Assembly: GCF_026109735.1 (NCBI RefSeq)
Contig: NZ_CP069620.1
Coordinates: 372,001 to 436,000 of the forward strand
Direction: 5' to 3'
Length of the DNA: 64,000 bases
DNA from: Salinimicrobium tongyeongense
GTDB lineage: Bacteria; Bacteroidota; Bacteroidia; Flavobacteriales; Flavobacteriaceae
The notes beneath the pieces were generated by a model. That model was given only the letters and a program-made list of their open reading frames with translations, did no database searches and was not told where the DNA came from. The position numbers and the translations under genes were made by a program. Shown piece after piece: positions 16,780 to 25,418 of this stretch (positions within the stretch are counted from its first letter, which is position 1; the number at the start of each line of letters is the position of its first letter).

Positions 16780-18041
16780 TATTGAACATATTTCTTTAAG
16801 CCGAGAATTACTTCTTTTAAATTTTTATAAGATAAATAAAATTCCAGATCCTGACGGTCTAATTTGCTTACACTACGTTTTTTCCATTGATCGTACAGCT
16901 GTTCGATTAATAGGGCTATTTTATTAGATCTATTTATTTCCTCCCAAAAAGGATATCCGCTTCCCAACAGCCTTCGAGATTCACTTACAGGAGGCCCCAA
17001 CAGCAAAATGGGCCGGTTAGCAGCCACACAATGTGGAAATTTCCCCGGCAAAAAAGGACTCAAATCTGACTTGGCTTCCAGTATTACATTGACGGAGCTT
17101 AAGTTTTGTATAGATGCCACCAAATCATAGGGAATTCTTTCTTCGATAACGTAAACTTCCGAATGCTTTTGGATGACCTCCCTCAGCAATTGTGAATAAT
17201 GATTTTTCCCACCAATAAATATTAAACGGGCATTTTGCTTTGCTTCAGGAAAATTCTGCAAAAAGCATTGAAATCCTTCTATCAACCCAACCGGATCGCG
17301 CCCCCACAACAAATTTCCTGCATGTATGATGTTAAAATTTGCAGGATTAAACCAGTCCGGTAGTTTCACATTTTTTTTATCCTGAAGAGGTATTTGGTGA
17401 GGAATTATCACTCCTGTGTTTAAAAACTGAGGGTGAAACTGTCCCATCCATTCCAAAAGTAGTTTACTCGGAAAGGCACTAAAAGCAGCTTTTTCGGAGA
17501 TCTGGCGCACAAAAGACTCTTTTTTTTCTGAACCCGGTTCTGTCCAGGTATATGGCGGGGGGAAGTGCCGCATAGGATATGGATCGTGAATATAGGCCAA
17601 CCATTTGCAGTGCCACTCCGGCAACTTTAACAGAGCATGATGGGGCCGAAAACTTCCTCCCTGGCTAAGGGTAATTATAAGTTCAAATCGTTCAGGTTTT
17701 ATTCCTTTTAAATATGAAATTATGCTGTTGCGGTCATTCAGTAGCGTAAATGAAAAACCTGATTGCTTTTCCACCACCCGATTAAGCGGTAATTTTAAAC
17801 GAGTCCTAAGAAAAGCTTCCAATCGACTCAAAATAAAGAACAGGCTCCTGCGTTTCTCATAAATTGCAGTAGTTGAAATTCCATCCAGAATTACTTCTTT
17901 CCTGGTGTAGTGAAGAACTTCGATTCCAAATCCTGCCGTCCTCAGGTTATTAATAAGTGCCAGATTTGCTTTTGCACCACTACTGCCTTCTATATCTAGA
18001 GATTCTACAACAACAAGTATATTGATCGATTTATTCTTCAC
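16779..18041 (-). CDS. GT-B glycosyltransferase, HDPYP subfamily
   Basis: 420 residues with GTG start. NILVVVESLDIEGSSGAKA opens the N-terminal Rossmann domain. WLAYIHDPYPMRHFPPPYT lies in the middle, and the donor domain has FNIIHAGNLLWGRDPVGL and FLPGKFPHCVAANRPILLL. The same HDPYP and LPGK-x-P...N-(R/K)-P-x-L-x-L...SE-x-RRL features occur in the gene at 19198-20418, on the other side of the epimerase gene. It resembles GT4 enzymes but lacks the standard E-x7-E motif. The start lies inside the end of the epimerase gene (11-base overlap). Confidence 0.7.
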   Translation of the reverse strand: MKNKSINILVVVESLDIEGSSGAKANLALINNLRTAGFGIEVLHYTRKEVILDGISTTAIYEKRRSLFFILSRLEAFLRTRLKLPLNRVVEKQSGFSFTLLNDRNSIISYLKGIKPERFELIITLSQGGSFRPHHALLKLPEWHCKWLAYIHDPYPMRHFPPPYTWTEPGSEKKESFVRQISEKAAFSAFPSKLLLEWMGQFHPQFLNTGVIIPHQIPLQDKKNVKLPDWFNPANFNIIHAGNLLWGRDPVGLIEGFQCFLQNFPEAKQNARLIFIGGKNHYSQLLREVIQKHSEVYVIEERIPYDLVASIQNLSSVNVILEAKSDLSPFLPGKFPHCVAANRPILLLGPPVSESRRLLGSGYPFWEEINRSNKIALLIEQLYDQWKKRSVSKLDRQDLEFYLSYKNLKEVILGLKKYVQ

Positions 18042-19182
18042 GTAATTGTTCTAAAACTGCTACAATTCTTTCTGCAGCCAAACCATCCCCATACGGATTT
18101 TGCATACTCCTGAATTCAGGAGGATTTGCAAGCAGGCTGCGGCATTTATTTAAAATTTGCTCTTTAGACGTCCCAGCTAAAAAAGCAAAACCGGCTTCTA
18201 CTCCTTCCATTCTTTCCGTGACTTCCCTGGAAATAATGAGCGGCTTCCGAAAAAAAGGCATCTCCTCCTGAATCCCTCCGGAATCGGTAATTACCAGAGC
18301 ACACCTCTCCATCAACCATAACATGGTGCTGTATTGAACAGGACCTACCAGGTGAATGTTCTTCTCCTTTTCAAGCCTTGAATAAATTGCCTCCTGTACA
18401 GCCGGGTTTAAATGAACGGGAAAAATTATTTCCAGGTCGCCACTTTTCCCAAGTTCCCTGAGGGCATCGCAAAGATTGGACAATCCTAATCCAAAGTTTT
18501 CGCGCCGGTGTCCTGTGACCAAAATTAGTTTCTTCTCATGATCAAGTAACCTCGATAATCTTTCAATCTCGGCATTATGACTAGTCTTACTTTTGGCAAT
18601 GCCGTACTTCAAAGCTTCAACAATGGTATTCCCGGTAATAAAAATTGTCGATTCCGGTATTCCTTCCTGTAAAAGATTGAGCTTCGCATTTTCTGTGGGT
18701 GCAAAATGAAGATCGGCAATCCTTGCCGTGATCTGCCGGTTAATCTCTTCCGGGAAAGGCGCTCTCTTATTATAGGTCCTTAATCCTGCCTCCACATGTA
18801 CTACTCTTATTCCTCTTTGATAAGCTGCCAGGGCGGCCATAGAAGAAGTTGCAGTATCCCCATGCACCATTACCACACTTGGATCTTCTTTTTGCAGTAC
18901 CTCATCTACAGCCAATAGAAGCTTTGCACTTAAAGCATTCAGAGATTGCTCCGAACTCAAAACCTCGAGAGAATAATCTGGATCAATATTAAAAAAATCC
19001 AGTACCTCATAAAGCATTTCCCTGTGCTGACCGGTCACACATACAGCAAAAGATATATTCTTTTTTCTTAGCTCAAATATAACCGGAGCCATTTTTATAG
19101 CTTCAGGTCGAGTACCAAATACAAGCAGGAGTTCATTAACAGAAATTAATTTGAGGTAGATTCTGGCTACAATTACAAACAT
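18031..19182 (-). CDS. wecB: UDP-N-acetylglucosamine 2-epimerase (non-hydrolysing type)
   Basis: About 383 residues from the ATG at 19182 (a TTG at 19191 would add three). Signature regions in order are VFGTRPEAIKMAPVIFELRK (residues 21-40), VCVTGQHREMLYEVLDFF, VMVHGDTATSSMAALAAYQ, VVHVEAGLRTYNKRAPFPEE, LVTGHRRENFG and ITDSGGIQEE. These are the substrate- and UDP-binding motifs of WecB. The enzyme interconverts UDP-GlcNAc and UDP-ManNAc in the cytosol and so supplies ManNAc-type donors. The N-terminus carries about 15 residues more than typical. It is sandwiched between two related GT-B genes and is the only clear nucleotide-sugar enzyme of the minus-strand cluster. Confidence 0.93.
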   Translation of the reverse strand: MFVIVARIYLKLISVNELLLVFGTRPEAIKMAPVIFELRKKNISFAVCVTGQHREMLYEVLDFFNIDPDYSLEVLSSEQSLNALSAKLLLAVDEVLQKEDPSVVMVHGDTATSSMAALAAYQRGIRVVHVEAGLRTYNKRAPFPEEINRQITARIADLHFAPTENAKLNLLQEGIPESTIFITGNTIVEALKYGIAKSKTSHNAEIERLSRLLDHEKKLILVTGHRRENFGLGLSNLCDALRELGKSGDLEIIFPVHLNPAVQEAIYSRLEKEKNIHLVGPVQYSTMLWLMERCALVITDSGGIQEEMPFFRKPLIISREVTERMEGVEAGFAFLAGTSKEQILNKCRSLLANPPEFRSMQNPYGDGLAAERIVAVLEQLREE

Positions 19183-19197
19183 ATAAAACAAGAAGGT

Positions 19198-20418
19198 TTA
19201 AAAGCTGTTTCCAACCTTTAATATTACCTTTAGTCGGTTGTTGAAGTTTTTTTCATTGAAATACCCTCTAAAAGGATCTTCCTTAAATTCCTTTTTTTGG
19301 AACACTGAGGTAATGAGATGATCCAGTTTCTGCAAAATTTCTTCCCGGTCGTCACAGGTGGCCACAAAAGCAGGTTCATGAATAAGCCTTCGCAACTCAC
19401 TTATTTTCGGAGAAAGACAGAGAAAAGGTTTATTAAGGGAGGCAATAAAAGGAACCTTCCCCGGTAAGATATTACTGCGCTTTCTACAATTCTCCAGGAT
19501 AATGACAATATCTGTTTCAGTTTTCATTTCCTGAACAGACCTGGAAAAAGGGATTTGTTCAAGAACAATCAAATTCGGATGGTGTTGATATTTTTCTTTT
19601 AATTCTGAACTATATGGTCCGGTGATCCTCAAAAGGAATTGCGTTGTGTCCCTAAAGCCTCCTTTTCTGTTGAGTAATTCCAGATAAGCGTCCAAAAGTA
19701 TGTCCAGATTCCTGCCCATTTGAACCGCCCCCTGATAAGTGACCACCACTTTTTCCCTATTTCCGTTTTTCTTTGTTATTGCTGAATTTGCAAATACAGC
19801 AGGGGCGAACTGATGAGGCAAAGTGTAAAACTTTTTCCTGGAGCCATAAAAGAATTCCAGGTCTTCAGACAGGGATTGAGAAGGTGTGATACAGGTTTTT
19901 GCCTGTAGCACTATTTTCCGCATCCTTTTTTGCCTGTTGAACTCCAGTTTTGAAGGAGCATGATCTGAACCGGGATCTAAAAACTGAGGGTAAGGGTCAT
20001 GGAAATTGATTACAGCATTTTTTAAAAGAGGCAGACCGCTGCACGCAAGTATAGTCTCATAATTATTCCCTGCACTTCGAATAAAAATATGATCATATTC
20101 AGTCCAATTAATTCTCTTTATATGGTGTCGATATTGACTTACCAGGTACTGGTCATTAAGGGAACTGTTAAAGACCCTCCAGTAGATCCTGTTAAGGATT
20201 TTGATGAACTTTGGGGGTGACCTTCTTACCTGGATTTCCTGAATGGAATTTACAGGCAATAAATCCAGCTGATTTTCACTTTCCATGTTCCTTAGGTAAA
20301 CAACCCTGATAATTGCTTCGGGATAAATCTTCCTTAATTTTCCGAGAAAAGAACGCGAAACGATCCCTTCACTGGTTCCGGAAGTCTTTAAATCCTGAGC
20401 AATTACCAGAAACTTCAT
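19198..20418 (-). CDS. GT-B glycosyltransferase, HDPYP subfamily
   Basis: 406 residues. MKFLVIAQDLKTSGTSEGIV opens the fold. NAVINFHDPYPQFLDPGSD is followed by TCITPSQSLSEDLEFFYGS and the donor half VVVTYQGAVQMGRNLDILLD. The end carries ILPGKVPFIASLNKPFLCL and KISELRRLI. Shared features with the gene at 16779-18041 show that both belong to one subfamily flanking wecB. The ATG start overlaps the stop of the upstream GT2 gene by four bases. The donor is not known; UDP-ManNAc is a guess from the position next to wecB only. Confidence 0.7.
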   Translation of the reverse strand: MKFLVIAQDLKTSGTSEGIVSRSFLGKLRKIYPEAIIRVVYLRNMESENQLDLLPVNSIQEIQVRRSPPKFIKILNRIYWRVFNSSLNDQYLVSQYRHHIKRINWTEYDHIFIRSAGNNYETILACSGLPLLKNAVINFHDPYPQFLDPGSDHAPSKLEFNRQKRMRKIVLQAKTCITPSQSLSEDLEFFYGSRKKFYTLPHQFAPAVFANSAITKKNGNREKVVVTYQGAVQMGRNLDILLDAYLELLNRKGGFRDTTQFLLRITGPYSSELKEKYQHHPNLIVLEQIPFSRSVQEMKTETDIVIILENCRKRSNILPGKVPFIASLNKPFLCLSPKISELRRLIHEPAFVATCDDREEILQKLDHLITSVFQKKEFKEDPFRGYFNEKNFNNRLKVILKVGNSF

Positions 20419-21365
20419 TTTTTTGTTCTTTTCTTTAGATCATGGACAAAATTAAAATACCTCTTTAAAAGGGGGTATAACACAAAACCCAGCCTGTATT
20501 TGGATTTTTCAAGGGTAGAAGAGTCAACTGTTTCCAGGGTATACTGAATAATAGAATAATCTTTAAAGAAGAATCCCATTCTTATGAAGTATTGCTTTAA
20601 TTTTGCACTAAGTAGATCATTCTTCTTTAGGTTTTCAATTACAAGCTTTACTGCCTTACTATAAGACCTTCTTCGCACAGGATCATTTGTATAAAATTCA
20701 CCTGTATTGGAATTAAGGTGTTTTCTGCCATAAAAAAGCACCTTGTTCACAGAAACTCCTTTGACTTTTTTAAGAAGAATTCTTAAGTAACACTCCCATT
20801 CCTCGGCGTACATTAACTCTTCGTTAAAGTAATTATTATTAAAACATTCCCTTCGCCACATTACCTGACAGGAATTAAAGGGAAGTGTGCCCATTACAAT
20901 TTCTTCCAAATCCCGTATGTTCAGTATCTTTTTTGAATAGTTTAATCCACGATCGAACACCACGTCAAAATCTTCCCTGAAAACACCTCTCAAATATCTG
21001 CAATAGGAAACATTATTGTCCTCCAGCTCGGCTACGCAGATCTTTAGATTGTCGGGATGTGCTATATCATCATCATCGAAATAGATCACGTAATCTCCTT
21101 TAGCTATGTCCAATCCATAGTTGCGACAGCCGGGGAGGCCTTTTTTATAATTTTCAGGTCTTTTAAAGTATCTTATCCTTTCATCGATCAGCTCTATGGA
21201 TTTAATTAATTCCCCCGTCCCATCTGTAGAACCATCATCAATTACCAGGCATTCCCAATTTTTGAAAGATTGATCAATTACAGATTTCAGGCTCTCTTCT
21301 ATTAAATGAGCCCGATTAAATGTGGCCATTACGATGCTAACCTGTGGGGTGTCCGGTTTTTCCAC
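20415..21365 (-). CDS. glycosyltransferase family 2 (GT-A)
   Basis: 316 residues. QVSIVMATFNRAHLIEESLK and CLVIDDGSTDGTGELIKSI are the textbook GT2 start. GDYVIYFDDDDIAHPDNLK is the DxD region, and MYAEEWECYLRILLK is the acceptor-base region. The C-terminal 70 residues are basic and may touch the membrane. The GTG start shares one base with the stop of the upstream GT2 gene. Substrate unknown. Confidence 0.87.
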   Translation of the reverse strand: MEKPDTPQVSIVMATFNRAHLIEESLKSVIDQSFKNWECLVIDDGSTDGTGELIKSIELIDERIRYFKRPENYKKGLPGCRNYGLDIAKGDYVIYFDDDDIAHPDNLKICVAELEDNNVSYCRYLRGVFREDFDVVFDRGLNYSKKILNIRDLEEIVMGTLPFNSCQVMWRRECFNNNYFNEELMYAEEWECYLRILLKKVKGVSVNKVLFYGRKHLNSNTGEFYTNDPVRRRSYSKAVKLVIENLKKNDLLSAKLKQYFIRMGFFFKDYSIIQYTLETVDSSTLEKSKYRLGFVLYPLLKRYFNFVHDLKKRTKK

Positions 21366-22201
21366 TATCTAAAAAGGGATTTTATTTTTCTCAAAGGCTT
21401 CAGTACCCTTTGCCCAATTTTATATTCAAGCCGCCTGGTATTCTTTATTTTCTCTTTTTCCTCTTTTTCAATTCGGCCAAGCAGGAATGGGATAAATGTA
21501 TCGAAATGCTGTAGGTAAAGTTTTTTATGCTTAAAGTATATATACTCAAGTAATTCCTTTCTTCTTTCTCTTGCTCTCGCAGAAGTGGAATCATTCCTTA
21601 TTCTATAATGATAAAGTGGCTCGGGTATTACAACTGCTTCCCCTCCATTTTCCAGCAATCGGATAAAGAATTCCCAGTCTTCAAATCCTTTATCCATTTC
21701 TTCATCGTAAAGCCCCACCTTAATTGCCTCATCTTTTCTAAACATGGAAGTACCGAGAGCATAATTCTCCAGTAAGAAGTCTTTCAGCCTTCCACCCCGG
21801 GTTTTAAAAATATTAAATCCGCCATTATCATAAAATCTTCTTGCATAACAACTAACAATTTTCACATCTCCCTGGTCGTGAAAAGCCTGAATTGCCTTTT
21901 CACAAAAAGTAGCATCCACAAAATCATCACTGTCAATTAAAAATATATATTCACCTGTGGAAGCCATGATTCCGCGGTTTCGAGCAAAACTTTGACCCTT
22001 GTTGTCCTGTGAAATAAGCTGCGTGAGACGCGGTTTTAATTTCTTCAGCACAACTTTTGTTTCTATGTCAGATCCATCATCAACAAGTATTACTTCTTTA
22101 TTAATGTAGGTCTGATCTAAGGCAGACATAACTGCTTTTTCAATAAATGGAGCATCATTATAGCAGGGAATGACTATCGAGATTTTAGGGAATTCCTCCA
22201 T
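21365..22201 (-). CDS. glycosyltransferase family 2 (GT-A)
   Basis: 278 residues. FPKISIVIPCYNDAPFIEKA and VILVDDGSDIETKVVLK open the fold. GEYIFLIDSDDFVDATFCEK holds DSDD, and DKGFEDWEFFIRLLENGG is the acceptor-base motif. It is closely related in layout to the gene at 24001-24837 and to the decayed gene beyond it. The start is ATG at 22201. Donor and acceptor unknown. Confidence 0.87.
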   Translation of the reverse strand: MEEFPKISIVIPCYNDAPFIEKAVMSALDQTYINKEVILVDDGSDIETKVVLKKLKPRLTQLISQDNKGQSFARNRGIMASTGEYIFLIDSDDFVDATFCEKAIQAFHDQGDVKIVSCYARRFYDNGGFNIFKTRGGRLKDFLLENYALGTSMFRKDEAIKVGLYDEEMDKGFEDWEFFIRLLENGGEAVVIPEPLYHYRIRNDSTSARARERRKELLEYIYFKHKKLYLQHFDTFIPFLLGRIEKEEKEKIKNTRRLEYKIGQRVLKPLRKIKSLFR

Positions 22202-22239
22202 GCCCGTAAATTAGTTGTTTATTTTTTAGTGGATATCAA

Positions 22240-23166
22240 TTAAAAATCAAGATAATTTGCCCCTGGTTTTCTGTCGTTCTCGATCAAACTCCTGAAATTC
22301 AAATTTCTAATCATTCTTCTTTTTTGCAGGTATATTCTAAAATCATTAAATCTTAGCGAAATAAAAGATTTTACAGCATTTTTTAAAAGAGCCATTTTCA
22401 GAGAATCTAAATTTTTGTACTCCTCTGTATTTACATTGCCAAACCTTACTTTTTTTTGATTAAGAAATTTCTCCAGGTATTTTTCGCTGCCTTTTTCAAG
22501 AGGGATTGTATTGTTATTTCCACTATCATGACATATAAACACAGATGGTACCACTCCTATTTTTAGGTTATGATACAAAACCCGCTGACAGTAATTATCA
22601 TCTTCGCCGTAAAGGAAGAATATTGGGCTGAACCCACCTACGGTTCTAAGAGTTCTGGCTGGCAATAACCACGCGGCTGCATTGACCATATTAAAATCAT
22701 AAATTTCCGCAAGGGGTTTCTGTAATAACAAATCAGAAGTCATTCCGTTATTGCTATTCCTGTTGAGATAATACAAAAAACTAGGATCCAGCTGTTGTCC
22801 TGAGGCATTTAAATGGACGGGGGAAATAATTCCATAATCTTTATTTTTTTTGGCAACTTCTACTAGTCCTTCAATTGTTTCCGGGTAGACTTCTGCATCC
22901 TGATTAAGCAGAAAAGCATAATCCCATTTATTTTTTATACCGTAGGATAGACCGATATTGTTAGCCTGACCAAAACCAATATTTGTTTTTGATTGTAAAA
23001 GAACGACATCTGGAAAATTGCTAAGAATAAAAGCTACAGTATTATCTTCACTTGAGTTATCTACAACAACGATCTCAAGATCGCACTCTGACTGAGATAA
23101 TGAAGTCAGGCATCCTTTTATCCACTCCATCCCATTATAAGTCACTACTATCCCCCCTATCTTCAT
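22240..23166 (-). CDS. glycosyltransferase family 2, rhamnosyltransferase-like
   Basis: 308 residues. MKIGGIVVTYNGMEWIKGCL, EIVVVDNSSEDNTVAFIL and NIGFGQANNIGLSYGIK are the pattern of WcaE/RfbF-type GT2 enzymes that often transfer rhamnose. YAFLLNQDAEVYPETIEGL contains NQDAE in place of DxD, usual for this group. FFLYGEDDNYCQRVLYHNL is the acceptor-base motif. The ATG overlaps the upstream stop by four bases. The rhamnose assignment is by resemblance only. Confidence 0.83.
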   Translation of the reverse strand: MKIGGIVVTYNGMEWIKGCLTSLSQSECDLEIVVVDNSSEDNTVAFILSNFPDVVLLQSKTNIGFGQANNIGLSYGIKNKWDYAFLLNQDAEVYPETIEGLVEVAKKNKDYGIISPVHLNASGQQLDPSFLYYLNRNSNNGMTSDLLLQKPLAEIYDFNMVNAAAWLLPARTLRTVGGFSPIFFLYGEDDNYCQRVLYHNLKIGVVPSVFICHDSGNNNTIPLEKGSEKYLEKFLNQKKVRFGNVNTEEYKNLDSLKMALLKNAVKSFISLRFNDFRIYLQKRRMIRNLNFRSLIENDRKPGANYLDF

Positions 23167-23999
23167 GATAATTGTTGTTTCGCCAATTTGAAGTGGAATT
23201 TAGAAACAGGATTTAAAAAAACCAATTTGAGCCAGTAATAATAAAACCACTTTTTCTTTCTTTGTTCAAGGCATTTCTCAAGAAATCTTCTGCAATTGAC
23301 TTCTTCCTGTTTTTCCATCGGCACCTCACCTAAATATAAAGGCAACAATTTCCTGTAGGACCGATGAATTTTCACCATAGCTTCCAACCATTCCCGGTTT
23401 TGCTGCCCATTAGAAAAATGCTCGATAAGAATGGAATCAGTAATTCCAATTTGAAATCCCCGTTTTATCACCTCAAAACTAATATTCTGATCATAGCCAT
23501 GAAAACCTGAAAAATTTTCGTTGAACGTAATATTAAGATCCTTTCTAAGGGCTAAAAAAACACCATCCACAACAACTGCATCTTTCAATCCGGAAGAATC
23601 AAAACCGATATTTTCCAATTCCGGATTATTATTAGGATAATGCTGAATTATATTAACAATTTTATTTTCGATTGGGCAATCCCACCAACCTGAAGGAATT
23701 CTGGATTTAAAATCTGCTCCGGCAATTCCAAGTAATCCATATCCTGGGTTATCTCTAAAAAATCCAATTAAAATTTCACCCCATTTTGGAGTGTGGAAAA
23801 GCACATCTTCGTGTACGAACAAAAGAAATGGATAAATTGACTTTTCTATTCCTTGGTTATATGCTTCAAATATAGAATATGAATTATTAGAATTATCAAT
23901 TACAATTAATTCAAATGGTAATCCCACCGTGCTATGAATATTTTCATCTAATGCCTGTGATATTTCACCTTGTTTCGAACAGATTATAATAGATACCAT
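23163..23999 (-). CDS. GT2-like glycosyltransferase
   Basis: 278 residues. MVSIIICSKQGEISQALDEN and FELIVIDNSNNSYSIFEAYN give the GT-A start. FLLFVHEDVLFHTPKWGEIL carries an HED motif in place of DxD. This is typical of the small GT2-like group in which GIAGADFKSRIPSGWWDCP and a nearby FHGYDQNISFEV follow. The ATG lies two bases from the upstream stop. Function as a glycosyltransferase is likely, the substrate unknown. Confidence 0.75.
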   Translation of the reverse strand: MVSIIICSKQGEISQALDENIHSTVGLPFELIVIDNSNNSYSIFEAYNQGIEKSIYPFLLFVHEDVLFHTPKWGEILIGFFRDNPGYGLLGIAGADFKSRIPSGWWDCPIENKIVNIIQHYPNNNPELENIGFDSSGLKDAVVVDGVFLALRKDLNITFNENFSGFHGYDQNISFEVIKRGFQIGITDSILIEHFSNGQQNREWLEAMVKIHRSYRKLLPLYLGEVPMEKQEEVNCRRFLEKCLEQRKKKWFYYYWLKLVFLNPVSKFHFKLAKQQLS

Positions 24000-24000
24000 T

Positions 24001-24837
24001 CTATATTTTAATTATGTTAACAAAAGTTCTAACTAACTTTTGAAAAAGTACTTTTCCCAGATCTTTATAAGACATATTGAACCTAGAAGCTTCTAGTCTT
24101 TTTTCCAGCTTTAATTTTTCTGTGTAGAGCTCATAACTTGATTTATATCCATATAATTTTATGTGCTTTTGAAAAATGTAGCTAATCATTTTATTTTCTT
24201 TATGCCAATTGTTATTTATTACTTCACTTCTCGAGTTCGGTTTTATCCTGTAATAGAGAAAACTTTTATCTGCTAAAGCAGCTTTCCCCTTCCTTCTTAA
24301 AATGTTTATCCAGAATTCCCAATCTTCAAAACCAAATTTCATTTTTTCGTCGTATCCACCAATTTTTTTCCAGTCTTCTTTTTTAAATAATCCTGAACAG
24401 TGAATACAATTAAAATGCAGTAGATTACTTAAGATCGGTTTTACTAACTTCATTTCTCCAGATCTATCTCCGAAGAAAATTGCTTTTCCGTACACGACCG
24501 TCCAGTTGCCCGAGATCATTTTATTAAAGCAGTTTTCTAAATAATTAGTACTTAGTTTATCATCGGCATCTAATGGAAGAATAAATTCACCATTTGATTG
24601 TTCTATACCTGAATTTCGAGCATTACTTACTCCTCTATTTTTCTGATATTTATATTTGAACCGTTTATCCTTCTTTATCCATTTTTTTACTACTTCTCTA
24701 GTGTCATCTGTGCTTCCATCATCAAGAATAATACATTCCCACTCTACAAAAGTTTGTAATATAACTGACTCAAGTGCTTCGTCCAAATAACTGGCGTTAT
24801 TGTAACAGGGAATTATTATAGAAATTATTGTACTCAT
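24001..24837 (-). CDS. glycosyltransferase family 2 (GT-A)
   Basis: 278 residues. TIISIIIPCYNNASYLDEAL and CIILDDGSTDDTREVVKKW open the fold. GEFILPLDADDKLSTNYLEN holds DADD, and YDEKMKFGFEDWEFWINILR is the acceptor-side motif. The gene is intact. A degraded homologue lies directly upstream at 24866-25310. Base composition here is more AT-rich than in the 50-60 kb core genes, in line with foreign origin of the locus. Confidence 0.87.
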   Translation of the reverse strand: MSTIISIIIPCYNNASYLDEALESVILQTFVEWECIILDDGSTDDTREVVKKWIKKDKRFKYKYQKNRGVSNARNSGIEQSNGEFILPLDADDKLSTNYLENCFNKMISGNWTVVYGKAIFFGDRSGEMKLVKPILSNLLHFNCIHCSGLFKKEDWKKIGGYDEKMKFGFEDWEFWINILRRKGKAALADKSFLYYRIKPNSRSEVINNNWHKENKMISYIFQKHIKLYGYKSSYELYTEKLKLEKRLEASRFNMSYKDLGKVLFQKLVRTFVNIIKI

Positions 24838-24865
24838 TAAAATTTGTTCAACAGACCTATTTTGA

Positions 24866-25310
24866 TTAGTTATTTATTTCTGCGATATTATTAATATTGA
24901 GATTAAAGATTCTAATCATATTTTCATCATACCCATCGACTCTCGCCCAATCTGTGCATTTGTACAATGCACAATTGGTTATAATATTTTCTTTGAATAA
25001 CATCGTTAAATCTTATTCTGCCAAGCACTAGTCTTCGTTTATATCTTTCAATTTAATAGTTATATTATGTATTATACTTAAGTTACTTAGCACGAAAGGC
25101 TTCAACTGCAGTTCAAAATAAGTTTCTTTGATTATATCATCTGAATCTAAAGGCAAAATAAAAATTCCTTTAGCAGGTTTAACTCCTAAATTTCTAACTG
25201 ATGAAACTCCAATGTAATCCTGACTCAAAAAAGTGGAATCAAGAATTCTATTCCTAAAATTCTTTGCTATTTTTTTCCAGTAGAATCAGCAGTTCCCTCA
25301 TAATTTTGAT
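24866..25310 (-). pseudogene. decayed GT2 glycosyltransferase gene
   Basis: Minus-strand remnants follow the order of the neighbouring GT2 gene. A degenerate DDGSTDDT region (YEGTADSTGKKIAKNF) lies near 25265-25300. It is followed by DYIGVSSVRNLGVKPAKG with FILPLDSDDIIKETYF (25028-25228), then in another frame KENIITNCALYKCTDWARVD and GYDENMIRIFN before TAA at 24866-24868. The first strand and the acceptor-base helix are missing and the middle has a large deletion. It cannot encode a working enzyme. Confidence 0.75.
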
Positions 25311-25418
25311 ACGATTTTATTGTTCATATGTTTAATTAGTATAAAACATAAACTATCATCCAAAGACCTCCTTTGATTAAAACAAGTAAGTACTATTTAC
25401 ACAACCTATATATTCTTT

